Assembly (NCBI GenBank): GCA_938008865.1 | Contig: CALLJA010000309.1 | Span: 1-22,491, forward strand | Direction: 5' to 3' | Source: an uncultured Anaerolineales bacterium | Lineage (GTDB): Bacteria > Chloroflexota > Anaerolineae > Anaerolineales > Villigracilaceae | DNA: 22,491 nt | Shown here: one piece after another, positions 1-8,289 of the stretch | Layout of the letters: each line of letters opens with the position of its first letter | How positions within the stretch are numbered: the stretch's first letter is position 1 | The notes under the pieces: generated by a model | Seen by the model: only the letters and a program-made list of their open reading frames with translations | Told to the model about the DNA's origin: nothing | The model's database searches: none | Made by a program: the position numbers and the translations under genes

Positions 1-326
1 GTGTTGCGCACCTGCGGACCCGCGATCAGATTCGCAGCCTCGGTCAACGCCTGGGCATGGGTACCCACCAGAGGGTCCAGGGCCACGCGGTTGACGGGTA
101 CAGCGGCGCCGACGTAGAGTTCATCCCCGCGCAATTCGAGCGCGGACATCTCGGGGATGAAGGTCAGATCGATGAGGGTGTGGACGGGGGGATGGTTGCC
201 CTGACGCAGGTCGAGCATCAGGTCGGTGCCGCCTGCGATGGGCAAGGCGGGACCCGCAGCCGAAGCCAGGTCCTGCACAGCCTCCGCGACGGAGGTGGGA
301 CGTTTGTATTCCTGCCAAAGGTTCAT
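1..326 (-). CDS. Xanthine dehydrogenase-type FAD-binding subunit, N-terminal fragment (cut by window edge)
   Basis: The first 108 codons are present and the rest lies beyond position 1. The frame starts at ATG 326, with AAAGGA 8 nt upstream as ribosome binding site. The protein begins MNLWQEYKRPTSVAEAVQDL. It carries the FAD pyrophosphate motif PIAGGTDLM near residues 34-42 and the IAGPQVRN motif near residue 100, both hallmarks of the FAD subunit (CoxM/XdhB/YgfM type) of molybdenum hydroxylases. In that family this subunit passes electrons from the iron-sulfur subunit to FAD and NAD, while the large Mo subunit oxidises hypoxanthine or xanthine. The purine deaminases in the window fit a xanthine dehydrogenase, but carbon monoxide or other hydroxylases share the fold and the Mo subunit is not visible. 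It follows the importer 1 ATPase gene after a 141-nt gap. Confidence 0.85.
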   Translation of the reverse strand, partial: MNLWQEYKRPTSVAEAVQDLASAAGPALPIAGGTDLMLDLRQGNHPPVHTLIDLTFIPEMSALELRGDELYVGAAVPVNRVALDPLVGTHAQALTEAANLIAGPQVRN

Positions 327-358
327 AGGTGGTGTCCTTTCTGTGGACGGCGGTACTT

Positions 359-412
359 TTCGGTGGGTGCTATGCGACCCAACGCCGCTGGTTCCTGCCA
401 GCGACCACCGAA
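359..412 (-). promoter_or_regulatory. Structured leader upstream of the FAD subunit gene (candidate cis-acting RNA)
   Basis: An 8-bp stem (359-366 with 405-412, TTCGGTGG/CCACCGAA) closes a region with an inner 6-bp hairpin (386-391 with 398-403, CGCTGG/CCAGCG). A competing 4-5 bp hairpin (near 364-368 with 377-381, GGGT/ACCC) shares bases with the outer stem, so two folds exclude each other. The structure lies 32 nt upstream of the start codon at 326. A separate hairpin at 431-436/444-449 (CGCGGA/TCCGCG) lies just behind the ATPase stop and has no T-run. I do not recognise a known riboswitch family. Confidence 0.35.
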
Positions 413-467
413 CCGATGGATATGTGTGGGCGCGGAACGGCGCTCCGCGTCAAAATTGTACGCTATT

Positions 468-2030
468 TTACGCCGTCACACCCTCTTCGGGGTGGACACC
501 CGCCATGAGCAGGCCCAGCCGCTCAGGGGTGGCTTCTTCGCGCGGGACGATGTCCATGATGCGGCCTTCGTAGAGTACGGCGATGCGGTCGGAAAGGGCC
601 AGGATCTCATCGAGGTCTTCGGAGATAAGCATGACGGCCACGCCCTTGCGGCGCTGTTCGAGCAACTGTTCGCGGACGTATTCGGTCGCGCCGATGTCAA
701 GTCCGCGTGTGGGTTGGGCGGCGAGGATGACGCGCGGGGTACGAAAGATCTCACGGGCCAGCACCACTTTCTGGATATTGCCGCCTGAGAGGTTCTTGGC
801 GAGCGTATCGCGCGAGGGCGTCTTGACGTGGAACTGCGCAATGAGTTCATCGGCATGGCGCGAGATTTCGCGCAGGTCAAGCAAACCCGAACGCGAGTAG
901 GGCTTCTTCTCGTGTTCTCGCAGGATCAAATTCTCGGCCACCGAAAAATCCTTGATCACGCCGTCGCGCATGCGCTCCTCGGGGATGTAGGACAACATGC
1001 GGTCGGTGATCTCGGCCGGGTGCAGGCCGGTGATGTCGCGCCCTTCGAGGATGACCTTGCCGCCGGTCGTTTTTCGCAGGCCGGTGACGGTCTCGGCCAG
1101 TTCACGCTGGCCGTTACCCGAGACGCCCGCGATGCCCAATATCTCGCCCGAGCAGAGTTCCAAACTCACGCCGCGCAGGCCGGGCGTGCCGCGGTCGCTG
1201 CCGCAAGACACATCCTGGAGCTGCAGGCGGGCCTCGGCGCATTGGACGTCGCCGCGGTCGGGGGCGAAGGTCACCTCGCGGCCGACCATCCAGTTGGCCA
1301 GGTCCTGTTTGGTGATCTCGGAGGTGGGGCGGGTTCCGATCTTGCGCCCGTCGCGCAGCACGGTGACGCGGTTGCTGATCTCGACCACCTCGTGAAGTTT
1401 GTGCGAGATGAAGACCAGGCCGTGCCCATCGCGGGTCATCTGGCGCATGATGACGAATAACTCGTCCACCTCCTGCGGGGTGAGGACGGCGGTCGGCTCG
1501 TCGAGAATGAGCAGGGCCGCGCCGCGATACAGGGCCTTGATGATCTCCACACGCTGCTGCTGCCCCACGGACAACTGCCAGACGTAGGCGGAGGGGTCGA
1601 TCTTGAGGCTGTAGATCTCGGCCAGTTCGAGGATGCGCTTCGAGACGCGGTCCAGGTCAGTGAGCGCGCCGCGCGAGGAGGGCAGACCAAGCGCCACATT
1701 CTCGGCTACGGTCAGGGTCGGCACCAGCATGAAGTGCTGGTGAATCATACCGATACCCAGGTTGATCGAGTCGGTGGGCGACGAGATCGTGACGGGCTGG
1801 CCGTTGAGCAGGACCTGACCCTCGTCCGGGTGGTAGAGGCCGTACAGGATCTTCATCAGCGTGCTTTTGCCCGCGCCATTCTCGCCCAGCAGGGCATGCA
1901 CCTCGCCCGCCTGCACGTCGAAGTCCACGTGGTCACTGGCGAGCACGCCGGGGAAGCGCTTGGTGATGCCACGCATTTCGAGATGGTCAATGCGCGTGCG
2001 GCCTGAGGGAAGGGTGTTTGCTTCGGTCAT
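468..2030 (-). CDS. Nucleoside-type ABC importer 1, double ATP-binding protein
   Basis: 520 residues with two fused nucleotide-binding domains, as in BMP-associated nucleoside importers (YufO/NupA type). The first domain has Walker A GENGAGKST (49-57), a signature LSVGQ (153-157) and Walker B LILDEPT (174-180). The second has a degenerate Walker A, GVSGNGQRE (about 302-310), which lacks the lysine, plus LSGGN (414-418) and AAQPTRGLD (437-445). That asymmetry is normal in this family. The protein would power the two permeases encoded at 5255-3190 from the cytoplasmic side. The start at 2030 is preceded by GAGG with 8 nt spacing. It follows the lipoprotein gene after a 69-nt gap that holds a 12-bp hairpin. 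Confidence 0.93.
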   Translation of the reverse strand: MTEANTLPSGRTRIDHLEMRGITKRFPGVLASDHVDFDVQAGEVHALLGENGAGKSTLMKILYGLYHPDEGQVLLNGQPVTISSPTDSINLGIGMIHQHFMLVPTLTVAENVALGLPSSRGALTDLDRVSKRILELAEIYSLKIDPSAYVWQLSVGQQQRVEIIKALYRGAALLILDEPTAVLTPQEVDELFVIMRQMTRDGHGLVFISHKLHEVVEISNRVTVLRDGRKIGTRPTSEITKQDLANWMVGREVTFAPDRGDVQCAEARLQLQDVSCGSDRGTPGLRGVSLELCSGEILGIAGVSGNGQRELAETVTGLRKTTGGKVILEGRDITGLHPAEITDRMLSYIPEERMRDGVIKDFSVAENLILREHEKKPYSRSGLLDLREISRHADELIAQFHVKTPSRDTLAKNLSGGNIQKVVLAREIFRTPRVILAAQPTRGLDIGATEYVREQLLEQRRKGVAVMLISEDLDEILALSDRIAVLYEGRIMDIVPREEATPERLGLLMAGVHPEEGVTA

Positions 2031-2048
2031 GGTGCCATCCTCGCTCGG

Positions 2049-2075
2049 GGCCGTGGGGACTGGGTCCCCACGGCC
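2049..2075 (-). repeat. 12-bp perfect hairpin between lipoprotein and ATPase genes of importer 1
   Basis: GGCCGTGGGGAC at 2049-2060 pairs with GTCCCCACGGCC at 2064-2075 around a 3-nt loop. No T-run follows on the minus strand, so it is not a classical terminator. Its place, 24 nt behind the lipoprotein stop, suggests mRNA 3'-end protection that keeps the binding protein in excess over the ATPase. Importer 2 has a comparable hairpin at the same place (9841-9868). Confidence 0.6.
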
Positions 2076-2099
2076 GATGTTATCGAATGACGAATTTGC

Positions 2100-3095
2100 C
2101 TACGGCAGGGTGATGGTGATGCTGCCATCCTTGATGCCCTGGATGGTCTTGTCGGCCAGGGCTTTGGCATCGGCAGACAGGCTGTAATCGGGGTTGAACT
2201 CGATCACCTCGCCGCCGTTGGCCAGGTTGGCCTTGAAGGACTTGCCGCCCAGGGTGCCCGCGTTGATCAGGGAGATGATCTCGCGCAGGGTCACTTCCCA
2301 GTGATAGACCTGGCTGGCAACCACGATGGACGGAGCCAGGGAGGTCTGGTTGGACTGGGTGCCGAACCACAACACATTGCTTTCCTTGGCCTTGCCGATC
2401 GCGCCGACCACCATCTGGGCCGTGCCGGTCATCACGTCTGCGCCGGCGGCGATGTGGGTGGTGGCCGCTTCGGAGGCGAGCGCCACATCGGAGAAGGAGC
2501 CGATGTAGTTCACGTTGACCGTGGCGTCGGGATTGGTGGCCAGTACGCCAGCTTTGAAGCCGTCCACGTACAGTTTGGCGTCGCCAGTCTCGATCGGGCC
2601 GACCACGCCGATGACGTCGCTGCCGGACAGGGTGGCCGCCAGCACGCCGTTGACGTAGCCGCCTTCCTGGGAGGCCGCTTCATAGGCAAAGATGTTGGGC
2701 TGGCCGAAGGTGTCGGCGGTGGTGCCCCAGGCGAAACTGGTCTCGGGGAAGTCGGGGGCGATCTCCTGCAGGGAGGAGCCGTATTGCGAGCCGTGGGCGA
2801 TTACCAGGTCGTAGCCCTGGGTGGCGTAGTCGCGGATGGCCGCGGCGGCGTCATCCACCACGAACATGTTCTCGGAATAGACGAACTCGAACTTGTCGGG
2901 CCCGCCCATCTCGGTCTGGATGCGGACGAGGGCGTCGTACATGCTCTGGCTGAAGGCCAGGTCGTTGATGGCGCTGGGCATGACGACAGCCACGCGGAAC
3001 TTCTCCGCAGGCGCCTGGGCGGCCTGGCCGCCGCACGCGCTCAGGACCATCGAAAGGACGACAATCAGGCTGACGAGCCAAAAGATCTTCTTCAT
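2100..3095 (-). CDS. BMP-family substrate-binding lipoprotein of importer 1
   Basis: 331 residues. The N-terminus is a lipoprotein signal peptide (MKKIFWLVSLIVVLSMVLSAC) with lipobox LSAC, so Cys21 should be lipidated and the protein held on the outer face of the membrane. The mature part begins with a BMP (Bmp/Med/PnrA) domain: VAVVMPSAINDLAFSQSMYDAL resembles the family pattern in which an Asn/Asp-rich loop precedes FxQ. Family members bind purine and other nucleosides and hand them to the permeases. The start at 3095 has AGGAG with 6 nt spacing. It lies between the permease pair and the ATPase of the same importer. The exact ligand cannot be read from the sequence. Confidence 0.92.
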   Translation of the reverse strand: MKKIFWLVSLIVVLSMVLSACGGQAAQAPAEKFRVAVVMPSAINDLAFSQSMYDALVRIQTEMGGPDKFEFVYSENMFVVDDAAAAIRDYATQGYDLVIAHGSQYGSSLQEIAPDFPETSFAWGTTADTFGQPNIFAYEAASQEGGYVNGVLAATLSGSDVIGVVGPIETGDAKLYVDGFKAGVLATNPDATVNVNYIGSFSDVALASEAATTHIAAGADVMTGTAQMVVGAIGKAKESNVLWFGTQSNQTSLAPSIVVASQVYHWEVTLREIISLINAGTLGGKSFKANLANGGEVIEFNPDYSLSADAKALADKTIQGIKDGSITITLP

Positions 3096-3189
3096 CTTCT
3101 ACTCCTGTTGATAGTTTGAATTTGACGGATGGTACGGACCTTGCAGATGTTCGGTTACTCCTTGCGCGGGAACCTCCTTGCTGGGAATT

Positions 3190-4122
3190 TCAATCTTCGC
3201 GTTCGAACGGTTTCGACAGGGCCGAGGGAGCCCGCACCCGCGAGACCGTCGCAACCAAAACCAGGATGGTCAGGACGTAGGGCATCATTACCGCGATATC
3301 GGAGGGGATCGGGATGCCCAGCACCTGGATCCACAATTGCAGCGAGTTGACCAGGCTGAACAGCAGCGCGCCGCCCAGCACCCCCACAGGCCGCCATGCG
3401 CCGAAGTACACCAGCGCCACGGCGATGAATCCCTGTCCGCTGGTCATGTTTTGCTGGAAGACGTTCAGCAATGCGATGGAAAGCGAGGCGCCCGCAATGC
3501 CCGAGAGCGTCCCACCCAGGATAATCGTGAAATAGCGGACGCGCGCCACGCTCACGCCCAGCGAATCAGCCGCGTCTGGATTTTCGCCCACCGCGCGGAT
3601 CTTCAGCCCGAGCGTGGTCTTATTCAATACGAACCAGGCCAGCGGCACGAGCAGGTATGCGCCGTACACAAGAATGTTCTGGCTGAAGAAAATCTCGCCC
3701 ACGAAGGGAATATCGCTCAGACCGGGGATATAGACCTTCGGAAAGCCCTGCACCGTCTCCACAGTGCCCATCAGGCGCTGGAAGAGCAACTCGCTCATTC
3801 CCAGGCCGAACAGGTAGAAGCCGATGCCGCTGATGCCCTGCTGGGCGTGCAGGTTGACGGTGACATAGGCCATCGCCAGCCCCATGATCGCGCCGACCAG
3901 CATGGCGGCCAGCAGTCCCATCCACAGGCTGCCGGTCTTCAGGGTCACGTAGAAAGCCGCGAAAGAACCCAGCAGCATCTGGCCTTCCACGCCCAGGTTG
4001 AGCACGCCGCTCTTCTGGCCGAAGGTCTCGCCGATGGCGGCATACAGGTAGGGCGTCGCCAGGCGGATGCCCGAGGCAAGGATGCCGATCAAAACGGTGA
4101 CAGACAGGAGGTCCGAGATCAT
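3190..4122 (-). CDS. Importer 1 permease, YufQ/NupC type
   Basis: 310 residues, strongly hydrophobic, with about 8-9 membrane segments. It carries NLGVEGQMLLG near residues 42-52 and RAVGENPDAADSLGV near 197-211, which are the conserved cytoplasmic signatures of BPD_transp_2 permeases in nucleoside and sugar importers. The start overlaps the stop of the upstream permease by 4 nt (ATGA at 4119-4122), so the two are translationally coupled and would form the heterodimeric channel. The 94-nt gap behind it holds two GCAAGGAG copies and no hairpin, then the lipoprotein start. Confidence 0.92.
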   Translation of the reverse strand: MISDLLSVTVLIGILASGIRLATPYLYAAIGETFGQKSGVLNLGVEGQMLLGSFAAFYVTLKTGSLWMGLLAAMLVGAIMGLAMAYVTVNLHAQQGISGIGFYLFGLGMSELLFQRLMGTVETVQGFPKVYIPGLSDIPFVGEIFFSQNILVYGAYLLVPLAWFVLNKTTLGLKIRAVGENPDAADSLGVSVARVRYFTIILGGTLSGIAGASLSIALLNVFQQNMTSGQGFIAVALVYFGAWRPVGVLGGALLFSLVNSLQLWIQVLGIPIPSDIAVMMPYVLTILVLVATVSRVRAPSALSKPFERED

Positions 4123-5255
4123 GCGCCTGCCTCCGCCTGCTGGGGTTTCTTGTCGACGTTCGGGGGCGGAGCTTCGTCATGGCCCGCGGCGGCCATCCGC
4201 CTGCGCTGCCGCCTGCGCCTCCAGATCTCGCTGCTGACCACAAAGATCACCACCAGGCCGTTCAGCACGATCACCAGCGCCGAGGGGACCTGCGTCATGC
4301 GCTGCATCTTGTTCGCACCCACCAGCAGCGCGCCAAACAGGATCGAGGCGGGGATGGACCAGATGGGATGCAGTTGCCCGAACAAGGCCGCCACGATGCC
4401 GTTGAAGCCCGCGCTGCCCGTGAAACCCGAGGCCGAACCGTCAGTGATCATGCGGTAATTGACGCCGAAGACTTGCACCGCGCCCGCCAGCCCCGCAAAG
4501 GCCCCGCTGAGCAGCAGGGCCAGCACCATATAGCGCGGCACCTGGATGCCCGCATAGCGCGAAGCGTGCGGGTTTTGTCCAACCGCACGGATGCGGTAGC
4601 CCCAGGTGGTACGCCACAACAGGACGTACACCAGGAAGGCCAGCGCCACAGCCAGCAACGCGCCCATATGCAGGCGCGTGGGCGCCAGGCGCGGAAGTTG
4701 GAAAGCCTCGATCAAGCGTGCGGTCTGGGGGATCTTGGAGGCCAGCTGCGCCTGCGAGGGATCGATCATCGGCCCGCGCAACAGGAAGTTCATCAACTGC
4801 ACCGCAATGGCGTTCATCATCACCGTGCTGAGGATCTCATTTACGTTGAAATAGGCCTTAAGCAAGCCGGGGATTCCGCCCCACACAGCCCCGCCTACGA
4901 AGCCCGCCAAAAGGCAGAAGGTGATGACCAGCCAGCCCGGCCAGTCTGTGAGTGTCAGGCCGATCCAAGTCGCCAGGATCGCGCCGATGATCATTTGGCC
5001 CTCGCCGCCAATGTTGATCACATCGCCGCGGAAGGAGATGCAGATGCCCAGCGCCACCAGCAGCAGCGGCGTAGCCTTGACCAGCGTCTCGGCAAACGAG
5101 TTGCCGCTCCCGAAGGCCCCGTCCCACATGGCGGCATAGGCTTCAATGGGGTTGACCCCCAGAAACAGGAGCATCACCGCACCCACTGCCAGCGCGGCCA
5201 GCGTGGCAAGGACAGGCAGTAAAGCGTCGAACAGGGAACTCAATCTTGCTCGCAT
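4119..5255 (-). CDS. Importer 1 permease, YufP/NupB type
   Basis: 378 residues with many membrane segments. NIGGEGQMIIGA (near 81-92) and RAVGQNPHASRYAGI (near 223-237) are BPD_transp_2 signatures. The C-terminal tail (SEIWRRRRQRRRM onward) is highly basic and probably cytoplasmic. The start at 5255 has GGAGG about 11 nt upstream, a rather long spacing. It is the first gene of importer 1 and lies only 57 nt behind the terminated GntR gene, so a promoter must be in that short gap or transcription must read through the terminator. Confidence 0.92.
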   Translation of the reverse strand: MRARLSSLFDALLPVLATLAALAVGAVMLLFLGVNPIEAYAAMWDGAFGSGNSFAETLVKATPLLLVALGICISFRGDVINIGGEGQMIIGAILATWIGLTLTDWPGWLVITFCLLAGFVGGAVWGGIPGLLKAYFNVNEILSTVMMNAIAVQLMNFLLRGPMIDPSQAQLASKIPQTARLIEAFQLPRLAPTRLHMGALLAVALAFLVYVLLWRTTWGYRIRAVGQNPHASRYAGIQVPRYMVLALLLSGAFAGLAGAVQVFGVNYRMITDGSASGFTGSAGFNGIVAALFGQLHPIWSIPASILFGALLVGANKMQRMTQVPSALVIVLNGLVVIFVVSSEIWRRRRQRRRMAAAGHDEAPPPNVDKKPQQAEAGA

Positions 5256-5295
5256 GGGAACATCATCCTCCGCGCCAATTCAAGAGTCGTCTCGC

Positions 5296-5329
5296 AAAAA
5301 AATACAGGCGGGTCAATTCCACGCCTGTA
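5296..5329 (-). terminator. Intrinsic terminator of the GntR gene, overlapping its stop codon
   Basis: On the minus strand the stem TACAGGCG (5322-5329) pairs with CGCCTGTA (5303-5310), and seven T residues follow (5296-5302). The regulator's TGA stop (5315-5313) lies inside the 11-nt loop. This is the cleanest intrinsic terminator in the window. Confidence 0.85.
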
Positions 5330-6044
5330 CCAAACTCAATCGCAAAACCGTGTCGTCGAAATAATTGATACCCAACGCCAGCGGCAGGTTGTTGCGCCCA
5401 TAGAAAGACACCTGCAACTGGAGGATGGCCCGCCCCATCTCGCCGCCAAGGTGCCCGTGCGCCTCTGTTCCGATCAGCGTTGAGCGGATATCGGTGATAG
5501 CGAACCCGATCTTCTGGTGGCAGTAGCGGTTAAAGATCTCGCGGATGTGCAGGTCGCCGTCGATGCTGTCCATCGGCTCGCGTAGCAGCGAAAAAGGCAT
5601 CACATTGTTCGCCAGGATGACGGGTTGGCCGTCGGCCAGGAACAGGCGCTTCATGCAAAGCAGGTCTTCGCCCGTCTCCAGGGCCAATGCCTGGGCCTCC
5701 TTCTCGGTGGCGGGACGTTTCACCACAGCCAGCGATTGGATGGACGGGGTGTATCCGTTACTTTCGATCAATTGCACCAGGTCCCACAAGTTCCACGCCT
5801 GCGCGCTGACTTCCTGCACGTGCGCATTGACGTAGGTGCCATCCCCCTGCTTGCGGATGATCAACCCGTTGGCAGCCAATTTGGCCAGCGCCGTCCGCAC
5901 CGTGGCGCGGCTGACCCCCAATTCTTCAGACAACTCGCTTTCCGAAGGCATTCGGCTACCAGGCGGGTAGGCACCACTCCGAATACGTTCCAGGAGGATT
6001 TCGTCGACCTGATTGGCAACCGTTTTGGACTGAATGATCTGCAT
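5313..6044 (-). CDS. GntR-family transcriptional regulator with UTRA domain (regulator 1)
   Basis: 243 residues. An N-terminal winged helix-turn-helix spans about residues 8-75 (LPSESELSEELGVSRATVRTA, then a GDGTYV wing). A UTRA ligand-binding domain (HutC subfamily) follows, with GEDLLCMKRLFLADGQPV and a C-terminal beta-rich part. Such regulators usually repress transport or catabolic genes until a small ligand binds. It sits between the two importers and is transcribed with them. It has a terminator on each side, so it is probably its own unit with its own promoter. The inducer is unknown; a purine or nucleoside is an inference from context. Confidence 0.92.
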   Translation of the reverse strand: MQIIQSKTVANQVDEILLERIRSGAYPPGSRMPSESELSEELGVSRATVRTALAKLAANGLIIRKQGDGTYVNAHVQEVSAQAWNLWDLVQLIESNGYTPSIQSLAVVKRPATEKEAQALALETGEDLLCMKRLFLADGQPVILANNVMPFSLLREPMDSIDGDLHIREIFNRYCHQKIGFAITDIRSTLIGTEAHGHLGGEMGRAILQLQVSFYGRNNLPLALGINYFDDTVLRLSLVQAWN

Positions 6045-6067
6045 AGCGCCGATTGGTTGGATGATAG

Positions 6068-6091
6068 TCGTCTGACCTTTATTTTGTACAA
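6068..6091 (-). promoter_or_regulatory. Possible autoregulatory sites upstream of regulator 1
   Basis: Two weak candidates lie 24-47 nt upstream of the start. TCGTCTGACCT at 6068-6078 is a degenerate copy of TTGTCTGACAA, and TTGTACAA at 6084-6091 is an 8-bp palindrome with the same outer half-sites but a shorter middle. A minus-strand TTGTCA lies near 6113-6118 with no good -10 at 17 nt, so I do not call a firm promoter. The rest of the 191-nt gap holds only the terminator of importer 2. Confidence 0.3.
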
Positions 6092-6196
6092 TAGTTCACG
6101 AGGCGGGTGCTAGTGACAAATTACACGTCTTCCAACTGACACCTGTTGGGACAAACGCCCCACCCCGCTGTCTGCAACACAGCATGTCGTTAAAGA

Positions 6197-6229
6197 CACA
6201 GGCCCCGCAAGCGATCTGCGGGACCTGTG
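6197..6229 (-). terminator. Probable intrinsic terminator behind importer 2
   Basis: Arms 6197-6209 and 6217-6229 (CACAGGCCCCGCA with TGCGGGACCTGTG) form a 13-bp stem with a single C-A mismatch and a 7-nt loop. The minus strand continues TCTTTAACG, a short and weak T-run. It starts 7 nt behind the permease stop. Confidence 0.6.
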
Positions 6230-6235
6230 AGGAGG

Positions 6236-7234
6236 CTAATCGGATTCGAACGGAACCCCCAAAGCCGCGGGCGGAGAAGCCCGCATGGCGCGCAGGAGCT
6301 TTGTGAAGAAGCGGCGTGTGCCTTCGGGCATGGCCGCCAGGGTGCGCTCCACCCACTCGGCGTCGCCGATGTTGACCAGCAGCAGGGTCAGGATCATGAG
6401 CGGGAAGGGGGCCACCTGCAACACCTGCGAGGGTACGCCAGGCATGCTCGGCTGGAGCACCAGTCCCAGCCATTGCAGCAGGGCAAAAAGGTATGCGCCA
6501 AAAGCGGCGCGGGCCGGGTTCCAGCCGCCGAAGATGGTGATCGAGAGCGCGATCCAGCCGATACCGTCCAGGCCCGAGATGGTTCCCTTCCAGCCCGCCT
6601 TGACCGAGAGCGAATAGAGCGGACCCGCCAGGCCCACCAGCGCGCCGCCCAGCACGGTGTAGGCGTAACGCAGCAGGTTGACGTTCGCGCCGCGTACGAA
6701 GGCTGCCGCAGGCCGCTCGCCGATGCCTTGCAGCATCAGGCCCGGGCGCGTGCGGAAGACCCACAACCAGGCCAGGAAGACCAGCAGGTAACTTAGATAG
6801 GTCATTAGGTCGTGCTGGAAGAGGAGCGGTCCGAGCACAGGGATATCGGCCAGCAGCGGAATATTCCATGCGGGCAGGCGCGGGCCTTCCAGCCCCATGA
6901 ACGGATTGCCGAGGAAATACGAGAGATCGCGCGTGACAAGCGCCAATACGAAACCGACCGCCACCTGCGATTGCTTCAGCGTAATGGACGAGACTGCCAC
7001 GATCAGCGCCACCGCCGCCCCGATGCCCGCCCCGGTCAGAAAGCCGAGCAGGATGCTGTCGGTGCTGACCGCCACGGCGAAACCGCCCATCGCAGACAGG
7101 AGGATGGTCCCGTTCATGGACAGGTTGGTGACGCCCGCGCGCTCCGAGATGGTCTCGCCGATGACGGCGAACAGCAGGGGCGCGGCGGCTACCAGCACGC
7201 CCGCCAGACCGATGATGATAGTGTTGGAATCCAT
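6236..7234 (-). CDS. Importer 2 permease B (divergent BPD_transp_2 family)
   Basis: 332 residues from ATG 7234. A GTG at 7240 in the same frame is possible, but only the ATG has a well-spaced GAGG, 5 nt upstream. The protein has about 8-9 membrane segments. At the position where most relatives have an EGQ motif it reads NLSMNGTILLSAMGG, and the later signature is QGIGERPAAAFVRGANV in place of RAVGxNPxAA. It therefore belongs to the nucleoside/sugar permease family but has drifted from importer 1. The upstream permease stop lies at 7242-7244, so the two genes are coupled. A hairpin terminator follows. Confidence 0.88.
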   Translation of the reverse strand: MDSNTIIIGLAGVLVAAAPLLFAVIGETISERAGVTNLSMNGTILLSAMGGFAVAVSTDSILLGFLTGAGIGAAVALIVAVSSITLKQSQVAVGFVLALVTRDLSYFLGNPFMGLEGPRLPAWNIPLLADIPVLGPLLFQHDLMTYLSYLLVFLAWLWVFRTRPGLMLQGIGERPAAAFVRGANVNLLRYAYTVLGGALVGLAGPLYSLSVKAGWKGTISGLDGIGWIALSITIFGGWNPARAAFGAYLFALLQWLGLVLQPSMPGVPSQVLQVAPFPLMILTLLLVNIGDAEWVERTLAAMPEGTRRFFTKLLRAMRASPPAALGVPFESD

Positions 7235-7241
7235 GCTCACC

Positions 7242-8282
7242 TCACGAACGGCGCATCAGGCGCTGGCGCACGCCTTCGACCATCAGGACGAAGAGCACCA
7301 ACATGCCTTGCAAGACACCCGACAGGGATGAGTCGAGTTTAAGGACGATCGGAAGCTGGATGCTGCCGATGTTGAGGGCCGCAAAGAACAGCGCCACAGG
7401 CGCGGCCCAGGCGGCCTGGTAGTTGATCAGCATCGCCACCAGCAGGCCGAGGTATCCGTAGCCGCTGGAGATCGAAGGGATCAGGCGGTGATAGACGGCC
7501 GTTACCTGCACGGCCCCCGCCGCCCCCGCCAGCGCGCCGCACAGGATGAAGGAGATCATCATGTACTGCCAAGTGGGGATGCCCAGCATGTAGGCCGCCC
7601 GGAAATTCTTGCCCACCGCCTTCAGACGCAGACCGAAGTAGGTGCCTTGCAGCATGAAGTATACGATCACGATGGCCACCACCGCGATCACCAGCGCCCA
7701 CGGACTTAGGCGCGAGTCGGGGAACATGGGCAACCACAGGGTTTCGGGGAAGGGTTCGGTGCCGCTCATCGAGCCGACGCCAGGGCGCTTCCACGGGCCG
7801 AAGATCAGCCACAAGGTCAGCGCGGTGGAGACGAAGTTCAGGCCCAGGCCGCCGAAGATCTCGTTTACGCCGCCAAAGGTCTTAAGTGCGCCCGCCAGGG
7901 CCGCCCAGAACGCTCCCGCCAGCATGCCCGCCAGGATCGCAAACGTGATGACAAGCGCGGGCGGCAGCGTACTATCCTGCATCAGGCGCAGGGCCCAGGT
8001 GGTCCCTATGGCGCCAAGGGTGATCTGTCCCTCCATGCCGATGTTCCACAGACCCGCCGAAAAGGTGACCAGCAGGCCCGCGCTGGCCAGCAGCAAGGGG
8101 ACCCAGGTCACCAGTACGTTCGAGATCTTGTCGAGCGAACTGACTGACCCGAGGATGATATTTTTGTATGCCTCCAGCGGGGGCGCGCCCGCCGCCAGTA
8201 GAATCAGCGTGGTGAACAACAGGGCCAGCACCAGCGCCGCAAGTTGAAATCCGAAATTAATCCAACGGCTATTCTTTGTCAT
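7242..8282 (-). CDS. Importer 2 permease A (BPD_transp_2 family)
   Basis: 346 residues from ATG 8282 (MTKNSRWINFGFQ). An upstream ATG at 8327 in the same frame would overlap the ATPase gene and add a basic stretch without a ribosome site, whereas 8282 has GAGG 5 nt upstream and lies 7 nt behind the ATPase stop. NIGMEGQITLGA and LKAVGKNFRAAYMLGI are the conserved cytoplasmic signatures of the family. It should pair with permease B as the channel of importer 2. Confidence 0.9.
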   Translation of the reverse strand: MTKNSRWINFGFQLAALVLALLFTTLILLAAGAPPLEAYKNIILGSVSSLDKISNVLVTWVPLLLASAGLLVTFSAGLWNIGMEGQITLGAIGTTWALRLMQDSTLPPALVITFAILAGMLAGAFWAALAGALKTFGGVNEIFGGLGLNFVSTALTLWLIFGPWKRPGVGSMSGTEPFPETLWLPMFPDSRLSPWALVIAVVAIVIVYFMLQGTYFGLRLKAVGKNFRAAYMLGIPTWQYMMISFILCGALAGAAGAVQVTAVYHRLIPSISSGYGYLGLLVAMLINYQAAWAAPVALFFAALNIGSIQLPIVLKLDSSLSGVLQGMLVLFVLMVEGVRQRLMRRS

Positions 8283-8289
8283 GGAAGCC

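Noticed and set aside
431..449. Intrinsic terminator behind the importer 1 ATPase
   Set aside because: The 6-bp stem has no T-run on the minus strand, so it is only listed as part of the leader region.
3178..4458. Long plus-strand open frame of 426 codons
   Set aside because: It lies opposite two clear permease genes, is rich in His, Gln and Arg as antisense frames of GC-rich genes are, and has no recognisable domain.
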